From positions 1,674,001-1,738,000 of the forward strand of contig JAQJZZ010000005.1 in assembly GCA_030077755.1 (NCBI GenBank): a stretch of 64,000 nt of DNA, read 5' to 3'. Below the pieces are notes generated by a model. The model ran no database searches. It was given only the letters and a program-made list of their open reading frames with translations, and had not been told where the DNA came from. The stretch's first letter is position 1. Each line of letters begins with the position of its first letter. Positions 22,482 to 32,430 of the stretch are shown piece by piece. Made by a program: the position numbers and the translations under genes. Origin of the DNA: Filosporella fistucella (Eukaryota > Ascomycota > Leotiomycetes > Helotiales).

Positions 22482-25040
22482 GGCAAAGGGAAATCTAATC
22501 AAACTCTCCGGAGACGAGAATCATCACCCGTCCAGCAGCAAAGAATCAGGCCCAGTTCAGGTCAATCAGGCCGGTACCGTTACGATCCCGCTTATAGGCC
22601 ACACGGTGATCCATAGAGCCTGGAGACGGACGGTGTGGCCAGTGATCAGTGGTCTACCACAGCGTGCTCAGTGGGAAAAGAGGCGGTGGAGGTGCTAGTA
22701 CAGCCCTGTCGGGCTTGTCTCTCGCGAGTCTTAGTGACAAGAGGTGGCGGACTTGGAAAATATTCAGCACATCAACATCAGACGGTCATCACACATCATA
22801 CATCAACAGATCAACGCATCCAAAGAAAAAGAATCAAAAATGCCATTCCACCGTGCTGATCCCGGTGAGAGTAGCCGGAGTAGCCATCCTTGACATGGAC
22901 TTGACCAAAAAGCAGTATAGCGTCAACGTCTCCATTTCCCACCTTCACAATCCCATTTCCCTGGTCAAGGATCACCTAACGAACGATCCTCTGTCGCGAC
23001 GCATGAAAAGCAAAGACAGGTGGCCGATCTGGGGAAAAAAAGTGGATAATGATTTGGATTAATTTTATTATATGATAATTATGCTTCTTCGCCTTTCCTG
23101 CAAGAGAACCTGTATTGGATGAGAAGAATTGTACATTTGGATGGTGAAACTCCTACTGAGCAAGTGGTTGATAACCCCTGATTCAGCTGGTAGTGGAACC
23201 AGTAGAGATTTAGGTTGTCGATACCGTAACTTGTTCTGCTCACCGAGACTCTTCTTTTGCCCTCCCCCTTTTTTCCCTCGCCACCTACGAATCTCACCTC
23301 ACCGTACTTTAGGTATGCGTGGCCAAGTACTGTACAATAGTGTAATAACATGACAAGAACAAGTCAACACCGACTCATAGCACCTCAATTCTCCATCTTG
23401 CCCCCGTAATAAGGACACGCACAGCAGTTCCGGCTACAAACATAAAAATAACAACGGCTGCGGTGCTCTCTCCCACTTCTCGGCAAATCCTACCGATTTC
23501 TTGCACCATGGAATTCTCCAAGATTACTTTGTGCGACTACACTGTGCATGCAGGCGGGATATGCCTTGTCAATCTGCCAAAGGCGCAGCAAGAGTAATGT
23601 ATCATGACAGTGTTCGTGCAACTAGAGATGCAGAGAGCGTGTTCCTGCATTGCCGAGGAGAATTTGTTTGTTACATGCTGGTTGTATTATAGGCTGATTC
23701 AGAGATTATTCGTCTTTGGTTTTCGAGGTGTGAAGTTTGTGAGGTTGTGGAATTGGTTGATGACTTGGATTCGGATCTTGGGTCAAGGACTGGGCTGATT
23801 CCGATCTCATCATTGCTGCTGCACTTTCGAGGCGTGGGATGTTTCATGAAACAATGGATTACAGCAGCGATCAAACAGATACGACCCTCGGGACACAATG
23901 CCTTTCTTGCTTTACGATGCCACTACCGTAACACACTCGACCGGAAATATCCAAGACATGCATTCGGCTTCTCTAATAACAAAAAACTGCCGACAAGAAC
24001 TCTACTTTCTCGAGATTAGCTACTAATATCGTGGACTAGACCAGCAACAACCTCAGACATTTTTCTACACAGATTTCTTCTCAGGACCTTGATTTCAAAC
24101 TTTAATAACGTTCAAGACAAACACATCCCCTTACCACCTAACCACACTGATGCCGTCTCCCTCAGCCTACTCTTCAAAGCCGTGCCTTGCACACTCTCTA
24201 AATCATTCCCCTCCAAGCAACTATAACCTACTTACCTTGAATAAAGCAGCACCACCATCACTATCACCTAACCCACATCTGAGCATAACCCAAATGCCCA
24301 CTTTCCTATTCCCACAATCTCAACATCTTTCATTAACCACTAGCCCCCCACAATTATATTCCTCCCTTCCTCACCTTTCTCAAAAGCTCATCCTAGCTAG
24401 TCTAGCATATCAGTAGGTAGCTCAAATGCCCTATATCATGCCCATCTCATCCTAGCAACACATCACACGTCACATATCATATATCACACAATACAACCCA
24501 CCGCCCTATCAGCCCCTCCTCCTCGCCACGACCAACCATCATCGCACCCAATTTTCAGAACCCAAACCCGAAACCCAAACTCAAACAAATCCCTATTTGC
24601 CTTCGCCCTACCCACACATCGCCGTCGCCCCCGAGACAAGAACCCAGAAGCTGTATCCCTACCTAGCTAATAGATAAGTCCCGATGCCCCGCGTGGCTAA
24701 ACGATGGGACCAATTATCTTCATTCCATTTCACACTGTCTGGAGGTATATTTCTTTTGCCTCCCCTTCCTTCTCTCAGTCCGATCTCTCCACTGTTTGTT
24801 TATCCTATTGCTACTGCTCTTGCCACTAAGTCTCAATACCACGACTCATCTGTCATGAGAAGATTATTGATGCTTCGAGGTTACCTATCCATGCTCGTGT
24901 GAGATTTAGGTAGCTACGTTACCTCCTCTGCATTGCCATACTCTAATCTTTTGCTTCGGTATACTCTAGGATTTAGCTAGCTTAAGCTTCTGCCTATTCT
25001 ATCTCATCTTGTCTCATTTCCATTTTTTTCCTTCCTGAGC

Positions 25041-25092
25041 TTACCTTGCTTAAAGTTACCTTGCCTTGCCTTACCTTGCCTTAGGTACCTAA
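25041..25092. repeat. CCTTG/CCTTA pentamer repeat with adjacent 12-base palindrome
   Basis: A degenerate run of CCTTGCTTAA, CCTTGCCTTG and CCTTACCTTG units ends in a perfect palindrome TTAGGTACCTAA at 25081-25092. It looks like a microsatellite in noncoding DNA. Confidence 0.65.
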
Positions 25093-25990
25093 GGTATCTA
25101 TCTAGCTCACATCATATCATCTCACCTCTCCGTCACACTCACCCGCATGTCTCTAACCCAACGCCCTCCCGCAAGCAAACCGCACTCACAACCCAATCCT
25201 ACCTAACCCAGAAACCTTCCTCTTTCTCCCTCCCATCCCAACCTCGGTACGTTCGGAAGACCATTTCCTCTCTATCCCTCCACGCAGGACACAGACAAGG
25301 ACCTGGCTTGCGTCAAGATAGACACAGAGGACGGTACATCTGCGACCTTTCGGCTACGCAGACATGCATGTATGCATGACATGGAATGTCTCTCATCGGC
25401 TCCGACAACCTTTCCATATTTTTACTCAATTCCTCAAGAAACCCCGATTCTTTAGTCTTCTTGACGATATTTTTCTTTTGTGCGCCTTTTTCTCAACTTG
25501 TTTCTATATTTCTATATATGCATATAAATCTCTCTCTGCTTGAATCTTTTAGTCACTCATATCTGCCACACGGCACTCATATAGAGGAAGGAATCTATGA
25601 GTCAAGCATCCTCTGACTCGTTCCGTCTGTATGTGCAGCTCATCTATTGTAGCATGTATTCCTAGTTACCCTCCCAATTCCATGTATTCACTCATTGACA
25701 GCATGTGTAGTTTGAAAGGCGAGGTCTTGGAGTTTGTGGCGTGTGACGGAGGTTGAGGTCTTGAGCTTGAGGGCTGAGAGCAGAGCACTATCTTATAGAG
25801 TCACATAGCAGTCAGCAAAACAAATGAGTGAATTGGTAAATGTTCCATTTTCTCATTGGAATTCAACCAAAATTTGAAAACACCTCCTAATGATACATTC
25901 ATAATCCACACAGAGCAGAGATCTCACTGCTAAGACACAGATACCATTCCCAGTCCCTCAAGATCCCACAATATCCCACAATATCATACA

Positions 25991-28540
25991 CTACAAATCA
26001 TCCTCCCCAATCGGTTTCGGCTCCTTCCAGATTCTCCCTCCCTTCGTCCTCTTACCCCTATCCACAAACTTCGATTGTTTTCTCGAAGGCTGGATACTGT
26101 CCATTCCCTCATCACCCATAATAATATCAAAATGATTCTTCTTCATCTTCTTCCCTCCCTTGCCAATCTTTCCATCTCTGATTCCCTTTATCTTTCCTCC
26201 TTCCTCGCCTAGGCGTCCAAGACGGGGTGCACGAAAGACTCGAGTCTTGGCTCCTAGAGCCCAGAGATCTCCCCATTTGGATTTACGCGCATCGCGGTAC
26301 GCGATTTTGCTGAAGCTCTTGGGCACTGTCCAGCGTTCCAGTCGGCCGGAGGGACTGCAAAGATCTAGAGTTACGTGTCCGCGACGCTTAAGGGATGGGA
26401 GAACGATTCGAGGGAGAGCAAAGGTGCTGAATTTGATGTCACTTTCTTCACCTGATCCCGGCAGATCATGATCTTCATAGCCAGATAGTGATTGTAAGGT
26501 TGCTTCTTCCCCTTGAAGAGGAGCATTCGAACCTTTCCTCAAATCAACACCACGCTGCACAGCGATGTAACTGTATTTGACATCTTCGTGATTCCGAATA
26601 GATGCACCAAGTACTTTCTGAAGAAAATCGGGGCGGATAAATCGTTGTGGAAAATGGCAAAAGTCTTTCCTGCCAGTACTGAGCCCTGGAACAGGATACA
26701 TTGGACATTTTGTATGATTCGTGCAAGGCGCAATAATCATGCCTTCTTCCTTTTCGATGAATCGTTGCTCGCCTGACTCTGGAGATTGGATCTGATCTTC
26801 CACTGCCGTATCTCCTGGCGAGGCGATGTGTGATTTGAGAAGTAAGGATCGTGCTCCTGCGATAGCTTCAAAGCCACGTGGAAGTCCTTTCTCGACAAGA
26901 AGTAAAATACCACCCGCTTTGTCTGTAAGTGACCACAGATTCTGCACCATATTCTTCCTCCGAAACTCTTCCTTCAATGGGAACAGTGTATGTGGTGCAA
27001 TGACAATATCGTAGGATTTTCGACCAAAAGCGGGAGAGCCATCTATGTGAGATTCAGAATTCGAAGCGTGAACATAATCTGGAAGACGGGGTAGAAATGT
27101 AGTATCCTCAAGGAATCGTGAGACTCGATGCCGTAAAGCAGCAGAGCCAGTAAGAACTGTGGTCTTTCCAAAAGGAACCTGAGCCCCTTCAACTAAACCT
27201 TCCTCCTTCATCACATCCCATTCGGCTTGCAAAATTTGTCTCCATGCAATCACGCCTACTCCTCCTGCTCCGGCATCTAGAATCCTTGGTCCTTCCCCGC
27301 CCTCTCTCAAAATCAAATCACGGATCCATTGACTCCCGAGGCGTTTTCGTATTTCGACCAGGGTACCCATGACGGCTGCATAAGTTCCAGGCATTACACT
27401 AGACATGTATGCATCTGCTTCCATCTCAGTCATCTTGTGCTGGGACGCATCTAATCCAATATGCTTTTGAGGAAGCAGCTTTTTCGACGACGGTGTAGCA
27501 GCTGAATATGGCAGACCTTTCCCACCGAAAGCTCTTTCTGCGGCATCTGATAAATGTTTCATATTGGTCCTGGCAAGCAATTCGGTAATTGGTGCTGTGA
27601 ATTGCTCTTTTGGCAAGTTCAAAGTGGAAGGGAATGTGCCACCTCGACCTGTCATAGTATGCGGATGAGTTCGAATAGCGTCGGAACTGATCCAGTCAGG
27701 ATCATCCTCCTCAATATCCTCTTCGTTAAGAAGCTCCTCCTCCACATATTCTTCTTCTTCATCTTCCTTGTAGGGCTCAGGCTCTTCTTGAGCAGCTTTC
27801 AAAGTTGCAGCATCAAATTCCACCTGCAGCCTGGATATTGCATCAATCTCTCTTTGGTTCTGCCCTTGCACTTGTACAGTATCTTCCGGTTCCGTGATAG
27901 ACACTTGATTTTCTTCTTCCAGTATAGCTTCTAATGGTTCGCCCTCATTTCGGGCCTCAGCTTCCAATAGGGCTTCATTTATAGCCTTGGGATCGATATC
28001 ATCTGTGATAGAGAATCCCAGCTCTGGATCAAATTCAATCTCTTCGTACTCCCCCATAGCATTCTCCTTCAATATTACATTTCGCACTTGGCTTTCCGCT
28101 ACCTCCTCCTCACCACCTGGCAAATATTCCAGATCTTCGGGCCGAGTTTCTCTTAAGGGAGGTCCATAAAGCCGCTCGTACAAAATATACTCTTCAGTCG
28201 TGAGATAGTCCTTAGGTAAGGTCTCTCCAAATGTCTGCCTCGCCTGCCTCACAAATGATTCTATCTCCTCTGAACTTGCTGTCGACTGTGTGGCAATTGG
28301 CTCTGCATCCCTTGGCAGATCTTGTTTTGTCTCTTCCGACCTTTTGGCAGAAGTTGATAACTTCTTAATCAAGATATTAGGGCGGGATTGAAAACCTCGA
28401 GTGTGAAGGCGACTTCTTGTGCTGTACTTAGCTCTCGGGGTGTTGGTAAGCGCAGGAGTAGTGAAACCATGCTCAAACAGGGAAAGAAGCTGTAGACGGC
28501 ATGATTGACATGCTCGAGGAGCATTTCGAGCTGTCAACAT
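25991..28540 (-). CDS. rsm22: mitochondrial ribosome small-subunit assembly protein Rsm22 (METTL17 family)
   Basis: 849-residue mitochondrial matrix protein that assists maturation of the mitoribosomal small subunit. The start is the ATG at 28540; the longer open frame begins only with a TTG. The N-terminus (MLTARNAPRACQSCRLQLL) is basic and acid-poor, as a mitochondrial targeting signal. A long acidic region rich in E and D (about residues 90-320) precedes the methyltransferase-like fold: RILDAGAGGVGVIAW near 418 and SYDIVIAPHTLFPL further on. Three cysteines in the run from APCTNHTKC (about 604-610) to KDFCHFPQR, and a fourth in DLCSPSG (about 728), match the iron-sulfur-binding cysteines of the METTL17/Rsm22 family. 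The C-terminus is very basic (KGGKKMKKNHF), fitting rRNA contact. There are no introns. It is much longer than yeast Rsm22, largely through the acidic insert. Confidence 0.92.
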   Translation of the reverse strand: MLTARNAPRACQSCRLQLLSLFEHGFTTPALTNTPRAKYSTRSRLHTRGFQSRPNILIKKLSTSAKRSEETKQDLPRDAEPIATQSTASSEEIESFVRQARQTFGETLPKDYLTTEEYILYERLYGPPLRETRPEDLEYLPGGEEEVAESQVRNVILKENAMGEYEEIEFDPELGFSITDDIDPKAINEALLEAEARNEGEPLEAILEEENQVSITEPEDTVQVQGQNQREIDAISRLQVEFDAATLKAAQEEPEPYKEDEEEEYVEEELLNEEDIEEDDPDWISSDAIRTHPHTMTGRGGTFPSTLNLPKEQFTAPITELLARTNMKHLSDAAERAFGGKGLPYSAATPSSKKLLPQKHIGLDASQHKMTEMEADAYMSSVMPGTYAAVMGTLVEIRKRLGSQWIRDLILREGGEGPRILDAGAGGVGVIAWRQILQAEWDVMKEEGLVEGAQVPFGKTTVLTGSAALRHRVSRFLEDTTFLPRLPDYVHASNSESHIDGSPAFGRKSYDIVIAPHTLFPLKEEFRRKNMVQNLWSLTDKAGGILLLVEKGLPRGFEAIAGARSLLLKSHIASPGDTAVEDQIQSPESGEQRFIEKEEGMIIAPCTNHTKCPMYPVPGLSTGRKDFCHFPQRFIRPDFLQKVLGASIRNHEDVKYSYIAVQRGVDLRKGSNAPLQGEEATLQSLSGYEDHDLPGSGEESDIKFSTFALPRIVLPSLKRRGHVTLDLCSPSGRLERWTVPKSFSKIAYRDARKSKWGDLWALGAKTRVFRAPRLGRLGEEGGKIKGIRDGKIGKGGKKMKKNHFDIIMGDEGMDSIQPSRKQSKFVDRGKRTKGGRIWKEPKPIGEDDL

Positions 28541-29210
28541 AGTCGATAATGTATTTGTTGGTGCTGAAAAAACTGATGTTTGAAATGTATACAAATCCGA
28601 TGTTTTGATATGTTTGCTTCTATTCTGGCCTGAGGCACAAATTTGTTCGTCACCAATCAAATTTCTCGTGAAGGTCAGGGAAAATCATCAACGTCGCAAC
28701 ACGAAGTTTCTGACAGTACCAGGAATCATATAGGCTGCAGATAGTCTCTGCTTTGTTCCTTCTGCTTCGTAAATGAGTCTATTGCTGCAATTCTGATTGT
28801 GTATTTCGGCCAGTTACGCCGCTCCCAAAATTTGTTTCGAGGTCAGGTGTGAAGCAGTCGCATTCCTTTGTGTTTTCCTGTCTTACCATATTGGATCGCC
28901 ATTCTAAAAGCTTAAAGTAGTCAATGTCCCAGCTCTGAGAGGTACCCAACTACAGTCACTTCTATGATACGGCCCTCGAGAATTCTAGCTCCAATGCATT
29001 GGATCTTTTGAAATACCAAGTAGTGCTAAATCAACGCAACTTCAATGCGAAAACAACGAGAAATCATCGCAAACTCATCAGGTCTCGAGACCACAAGATG
29101 CTGAGTCAAACAGTGTTACTACATGTTGTTTCTGCTATAGTACCTTTGTCCACCATGCGTTCTGTTTACCTCGCACACTCTTTTCAAACATCCCCTCCCT
29201 GCTACATCAC
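28541..29210. other. promoter of rsm22 and 3' flank of the four-cluster gene
   Basis: 670 bases between two minus-strand genes. The codons 28660-28541 in frame with Rsm22 lack an ATG and are leader. No other feature is seen. Confidence 0.55.
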
Positions 29211-30656
29211 CTAGTATGGAGCGACTCCATAGAACTCCCTGTACGCTTGTTCTTCTTTCCACGTAAGACCACATGATATTCCCATACTTACACATCTGGG
29301 GCACGGCAAGGTAACACTGCACTTATCCTTGAGTTGTCGGCATCGTCTACATTTGTTGTCTTTTGGGACTGGTGGTGGAATCTCAGTGTCTGATGGAATA
29401 CAGGTATAATTCATTTTTACGCATCGGCCGCATCGTGGTTTCTCTCCGTTGCAGTGACTCCGGCCTTTGAAGCATGCTCGGCACTTCATTTCTTTGGTTT
29501 GACCTCTTTTGCCTTGAGTTGGCTGCCTATTCTTTGGCCGTTCTATTTGTGGTCGACATGGTAAATTTCTGGAAGTACAGTGTTTACAATTGTGGCTATC
29601 TCCTTCGAAAACACATTGGATTCCAAAAGGAGCACATGCCCTGCACTTCTCCCAAAGTTCATGGCCTTCAAAGCGGGGCATTGCTGGGACAGCCGGCGCT
29701 GCTGGAGCTTCTGTGCCAGAGGTTGTAGTTGCAATAATCTTCCCCGCGGTGCAATCAATGCTCAGTGCTGTACAGTGATTACAACGCTCACCGCCATCAC
29801 AAGTGATTCTTCTTGTCTTGAAACATGGGCCACATATTTTCCTCGCCGTTCCCGGTGCAGCTACCCGACTCCTTATCTCCAAGCTTCCCGTTAATGAAAG
29901 CCCATTTCGCTCATTACGACAGTCTTGCAATGTAAAAACAGCATCTTGCCCTAGTAGCCGTGATCCAGGACCACGAAGTCTTAAATGTGGCAACTGTGAT
30001 GGTTTACCCATGTGAATTGCATTGTAATTTGGTTCATCCCCTCTATAAGGAAGTCTTTGTGCAGCTACTATACGAGATAGAAGTGCTCGGTTAGAGGCAG
30101 ATGTTCGATTAGATGCAGGCGCTCTATTTGAAGTACTTGTAACATGAGAGGTAGACGCTCGATCAGGGGCAGGCGTTCGATTCGATATGGAAATGTGGTC
30201 TGACGCATGTGCTAGCTCAGCAGAGGCTGAATGGATTGCTAATGTCTGTTGGGTCGCGGTGTTTGTATTTGTTCCAGGCGGGCAATGAGATGCAGTGGCT
30301 CTGGTAGTTGCTTGAGTCACAGGAGTAGAATGGCTTTCAGGAGCCCAGCGAGATCTAGAAACTGATTGAGATGCATTTACTGCTTGCGATCCTGTTCCTT
30401 GGTCGGCTTCAAGGGCTGGTCGCTTTTCTCTGTCTTGTCGGGCTTCTACTCTTCGTTCTTCGTTCACCTGCCCTCCTGGTGCCACTGTTGCACCACTTAC
30501 TTTCACGATTTTCCGTGGCGATTGGGATGAATCTGGGGTTATTGGGAGAACGTCTTGCTTCCTTTTATTGGTCTTTAGCACTCGATTTGTTGCTGGACTA
30601 TGGGAGCGCAACTTCATTCGAGAAACCCGCGTAGGCTGTCCTATTTCTTTGACCAT
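29211..30656 (-). CDS. protein with four tandem Zn2Cys6-type zinc clusters
   Basis: 481-residue single-exon protein. Residues 1-260 are low-complexity and probably disordered. They hold a basic KTNKRKQ near 28-34 and a degenerate SNRAPASNRTSASNRA heptad-like repeat at about 157-191. The C-terminal half has four complete six-cysteine clusters: C275-C302 (x2,x7,x5,x2,x6), C338-C367 (x2,x6,x8,x2,x6), C392-C419 (x2,x6,x6,x2,x6) and C436-C462 (x2,x6,x5,x2,x6). The third and fourth have basic residues between cysteines 2 and 3, as in DNA-binding Gal4-type clusters; the second has none (APFGIQ). The fungal-specific middle homology region is absent. Typical regulators have one cluster near the N-terminus, so this is an unusual architecture, perhaps a multi-site DNA or nucleic-acid binder. 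It probably acts in the nucleus. Its upstream DNA is the 98-base repeat array with CGG-N3-CCG sites. Confidence 0.85.
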   Translation of the reverse strand: MVKEIGQPTRVSRMKLRSHSPATNRVLKTNKRKQDVLPITPDSSQSPRKIVKVSGATVAPGGQVNEERRVEARQDREKRPALEADQGTGSQAVNASQSVSRSRWAPESHSTPVTQATTRATASHCPPGTNTNTATQQTLAIHSASAELAHASDHISISNRTPAPDRASTSHVTSTSNRAPASNRTSASNRALLSRIVAAQRLPYRGDEPNYNAIHMGKPSQLPHLRLRGPGSRLLGQDAVFTLQDCRNERNGLSLTGSLEIRSRVAAPGTARKICGPCFKTRRITCDGGERCNHCTALSIDCTAGKIIATTTSGTEAPAAPAVPAMPRFEGHELWEKCRACAPFGIQCVFEGDSHNCKHCTSRNLPCRPQIERPKNRQPTQGKRGQTKEMKCRACFKGRSHCNGEKPRCGRCVKMNYTCIPSDTEIPPPVPKDNKCRRCRQLKDKCSVTLPCPRCVSMGISCGLTWKEEQAYREFYGVAPY

Positions 30657-30764
30657 TTTGGCTTCAGTATTTGGAATCTCTCAAAGGCTAAGCGCAGGGT
30701 CTTGGAAGGACCAAGTATCTCTGTTGTGCTGGATCTGTCTGAGCATCCAAAGTTGGAGCGAAGC

Positions 30765-31640
30765 GTTATGACCGAGTATTATACCCTGTGGAATATCTAA
30801 GGGCTGTTAATAGTTGTTTTTGAATGATGTCAAAGAGTTCGATTCGATGCTTGGGAGAGATCGTATGATTGAAGGGGCAATACTTGTGTAGTTCTGCTAT
30901 TGTCGATATGAATATCTGTGGAGTTGCGGATGGTGGGTCTTCAAATAGTTGAGGGGAAACGTATGATCTAAGTTTGAGAATCTGTGAAGTGTCGCGGTCG
31001 CCGCGATCGATATTTGTGGATTCACGGACTGTTTGCGATGCGGCACTTGATTGTGTACATATGATTGAATTTAGAGGATCTGTGAATTGTTGCGGTAGCC
31101 GCGATCAATATTTGTAGATTCACGAACTGTGTGCGGCGCGGTACTTGAACGCGGACGTATGATTGAAGTTCGAGAATCTGTGAAGTTTTGCGGTAGCCGC
31201 GATCGATATTTGAGGTTTCACGGACAGTTTGTGATGGGGCATTGGAGCATTGGAGCTGTCAATACTTGGAAAATCTTGCAAAAGTCGTTGTGAGTCTTTA
31301 CTCGAGAGTCTTGGATGGCGGAATATCAGTTTGAGGGAACGCATATGATTGAAGCTTCGAAACATGCGAAGTGTTGCAGCAGCCGTGAGAAACGGTTGTG
31401 GATCTACGAATAGTGTGTGAATCAGTACTTGAGAGTTTGCGTATGATTGGATTTCAAGTAGCTGTGAACCAACGCAGATGCCGCTGTGTCTATTTGTGGA
31501 TTCACGGACAGCGTATGAATCAATACTTGAGGGTCTCAAACGGTAGCTTTTTGAGTTATTGTAAGAGCCGCGGTGAGTATCTGCAAATTCTTGGTAATCG
31601 AGTGGTTCGATACTTGGGAGTTTCGGTGTATCAATTCGGG
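30765..31640. repeat. diverged tandem array, about nine units of 97-99 bases (array A)
   Basis: The anchor CGTATGATT or CATATGATT recurs at 30862, 30960, 31059, 31156, 31342 and 31440, giving steps of 98, 99, 97, 186 (two units) and 98; flanking units lack the anchor but keep other parts. A consensus unit runs: CGTATGATTGAAGTT, GAGAATCTGTGAAG, TTGCGGTAGCCGCGATCGAT, ATTTGTGGATTCACGGAC, then a variable tail ending CTTGAGAG. The units at 30960, 31059 and 31156 are best conserved; outer ones are more diverged. The array lies directly upstream of the four-cluster gene on the minus strand. No intact reading frame spans it, and a 98-base period does not preserve frame. Confidence 0.85.
30995..31199. 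promoter_or_regulatory. three CGG-N3-CCG inverted pairs at 98-base spacing
   Basis: CGG-TCG-CCG at 30995-31003, CGG-TAG-CCG at 31093-31101 and CGG-TAG-CCG at 31191-31199. The last two sit in the 11-base palindrome GCGGTAGCCGC. Successive sites are exactly 98 bases apart. Degenerate versions occur in the units at 31342 and 31440. Inverted CGG triplets are the established core of Zn2Cys6 dimer sites; that these are used in vivo is inference. Confidence 0.5.
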
Positions 31641-31799
31641 CGGCAGCGGAATATTGTTTAAGTCACTGTACATGTTCGAAGATCTGCGGGCAGCCAGCAG
31701 GTCGATGTTTGAGGATTTCGATATCAGAGAACTTTGAGGATTTGTTGGACAATATACAACGAAAAACAGTCAAAGCTCTCTGAAATCTACCGACTGTTA

Positions 31800-32430
31800 A
31801 TCTCGTATCCTTTAAGAACGTTTGCAGAGGTCCTAATGTCTGGAAGGCTTGGCAGGACACGCAGTCCAGCACTTTCGTTTCTTCAGATGATGGCGCTTGG
31901 GTACTTCGAAGACCAGAGCGAACAAACTTGGAAGCTATTGTCTCAAAGGCTTGGTCCAAGACGTTTTCCAGAAACTCTTGTCGTTTAAAAGATGGAAGCT
32001 CAACTACTTTGAAGACCAGAGCGAACAGTTATGTAAGCTGTTGTAGTCTTCTGGGAGGCCTGGTCGCGACGTTGTTTAGCACCTGGAGTTCTTCAGATGA
32101 CCGCAGTTCAGAGCAAACAACCCAAGTGATTGTCTGAGTGGCTTGATTCACGGTGTTGTCCAATACCTTGGATTCTTCAGGTGACGACAGGTTCGAGTAT
32201 TTCGAGAACCAGAGCGAACAAGCGATTTCTGTGAGATTTCTTCACGGCGGTGTCCAGAATCTTAAACTCCTCAGATGATGGTAGTCCAATATTTCGAAAA
32301 AATCTGAGCGAACAGCCAAGTTGTTCCATCATCTTAGCAGCCCGGTCAACGCGTTGTCCACCCTTTTGAATTCTCCAGATGACGACAATCTAGTATTTCG
32401 AGATATCAGAGAGGACACCGCGCAACAAAC
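31800..32430. repeat. second diverged tandem array, about six units of 93-103 bases (array B)
   Basis: The anchor ACCAGAGCGAACA or a variant recurs near 31911, 32014, 32107, 32207, 32301 and 32403, giving steps of about 103, 93, 100, 94 and 102. A second shared block on the minus strand reads TCATCTGAAGAA followed by GTGCTGGACAAC-like sequence. On that strand several units translate to similar peptides (for example SSEELQVLNNV and SSEETKVLDCV), but stops and shifts interrupt each unit. The near-98 period is the same as in array A, and TTCGAGAA is shared, so the two may have a common origin. Confidence 0.75.

Larger units (their letters stand above)
21586..25990. other. 4.4 kb gene-poor, strand-asymmetric region
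   Basis: No gene is supported. From about 22240 to 22490 the plus strand is strongly purine-rich (GGA/GAA runs), whereas from about 24130 to 25300 it is strongly pyrimidine-rich (CCT/CTT runs). Simple repeats lie at 22221-22245, 22451-22481 and 25041-25083. The left part is the promoter and leader of the coiled-coil gene. The pyrimidine-rich right part would suit the leader of a plus-strand transcript, but no plus-strand coding gene follows. A 265-codon minus-strand frame at 21689-22486 is an artefact of the low-complexity composition. Confidence 0.5.

Noticed and set aside
21689..22486. 265-codon minus-strand open frame rich in P, S, H and Y
   Set aside because: It lies wholly in purine-biased low-complexity DNA; overlapping frames are equally open and show the same simple composition, with no domain or signal.
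28541..28660. In-frame N-terminal extension of Rsm22
   Set aside because: It begins with TTG rather than ATG, and the mitochondrial targeting signal starts at 28540. The same reasoning moved the starts of the sirtuin, phosphatase and FHA genes.
31120..31539. 139-codon minus-strand frame inside array A
   Set aside because: It is produced by the tandem repeats; the 98-base period shifts frame from unit to unit, so it is not a real repeat protein gene in its present state.
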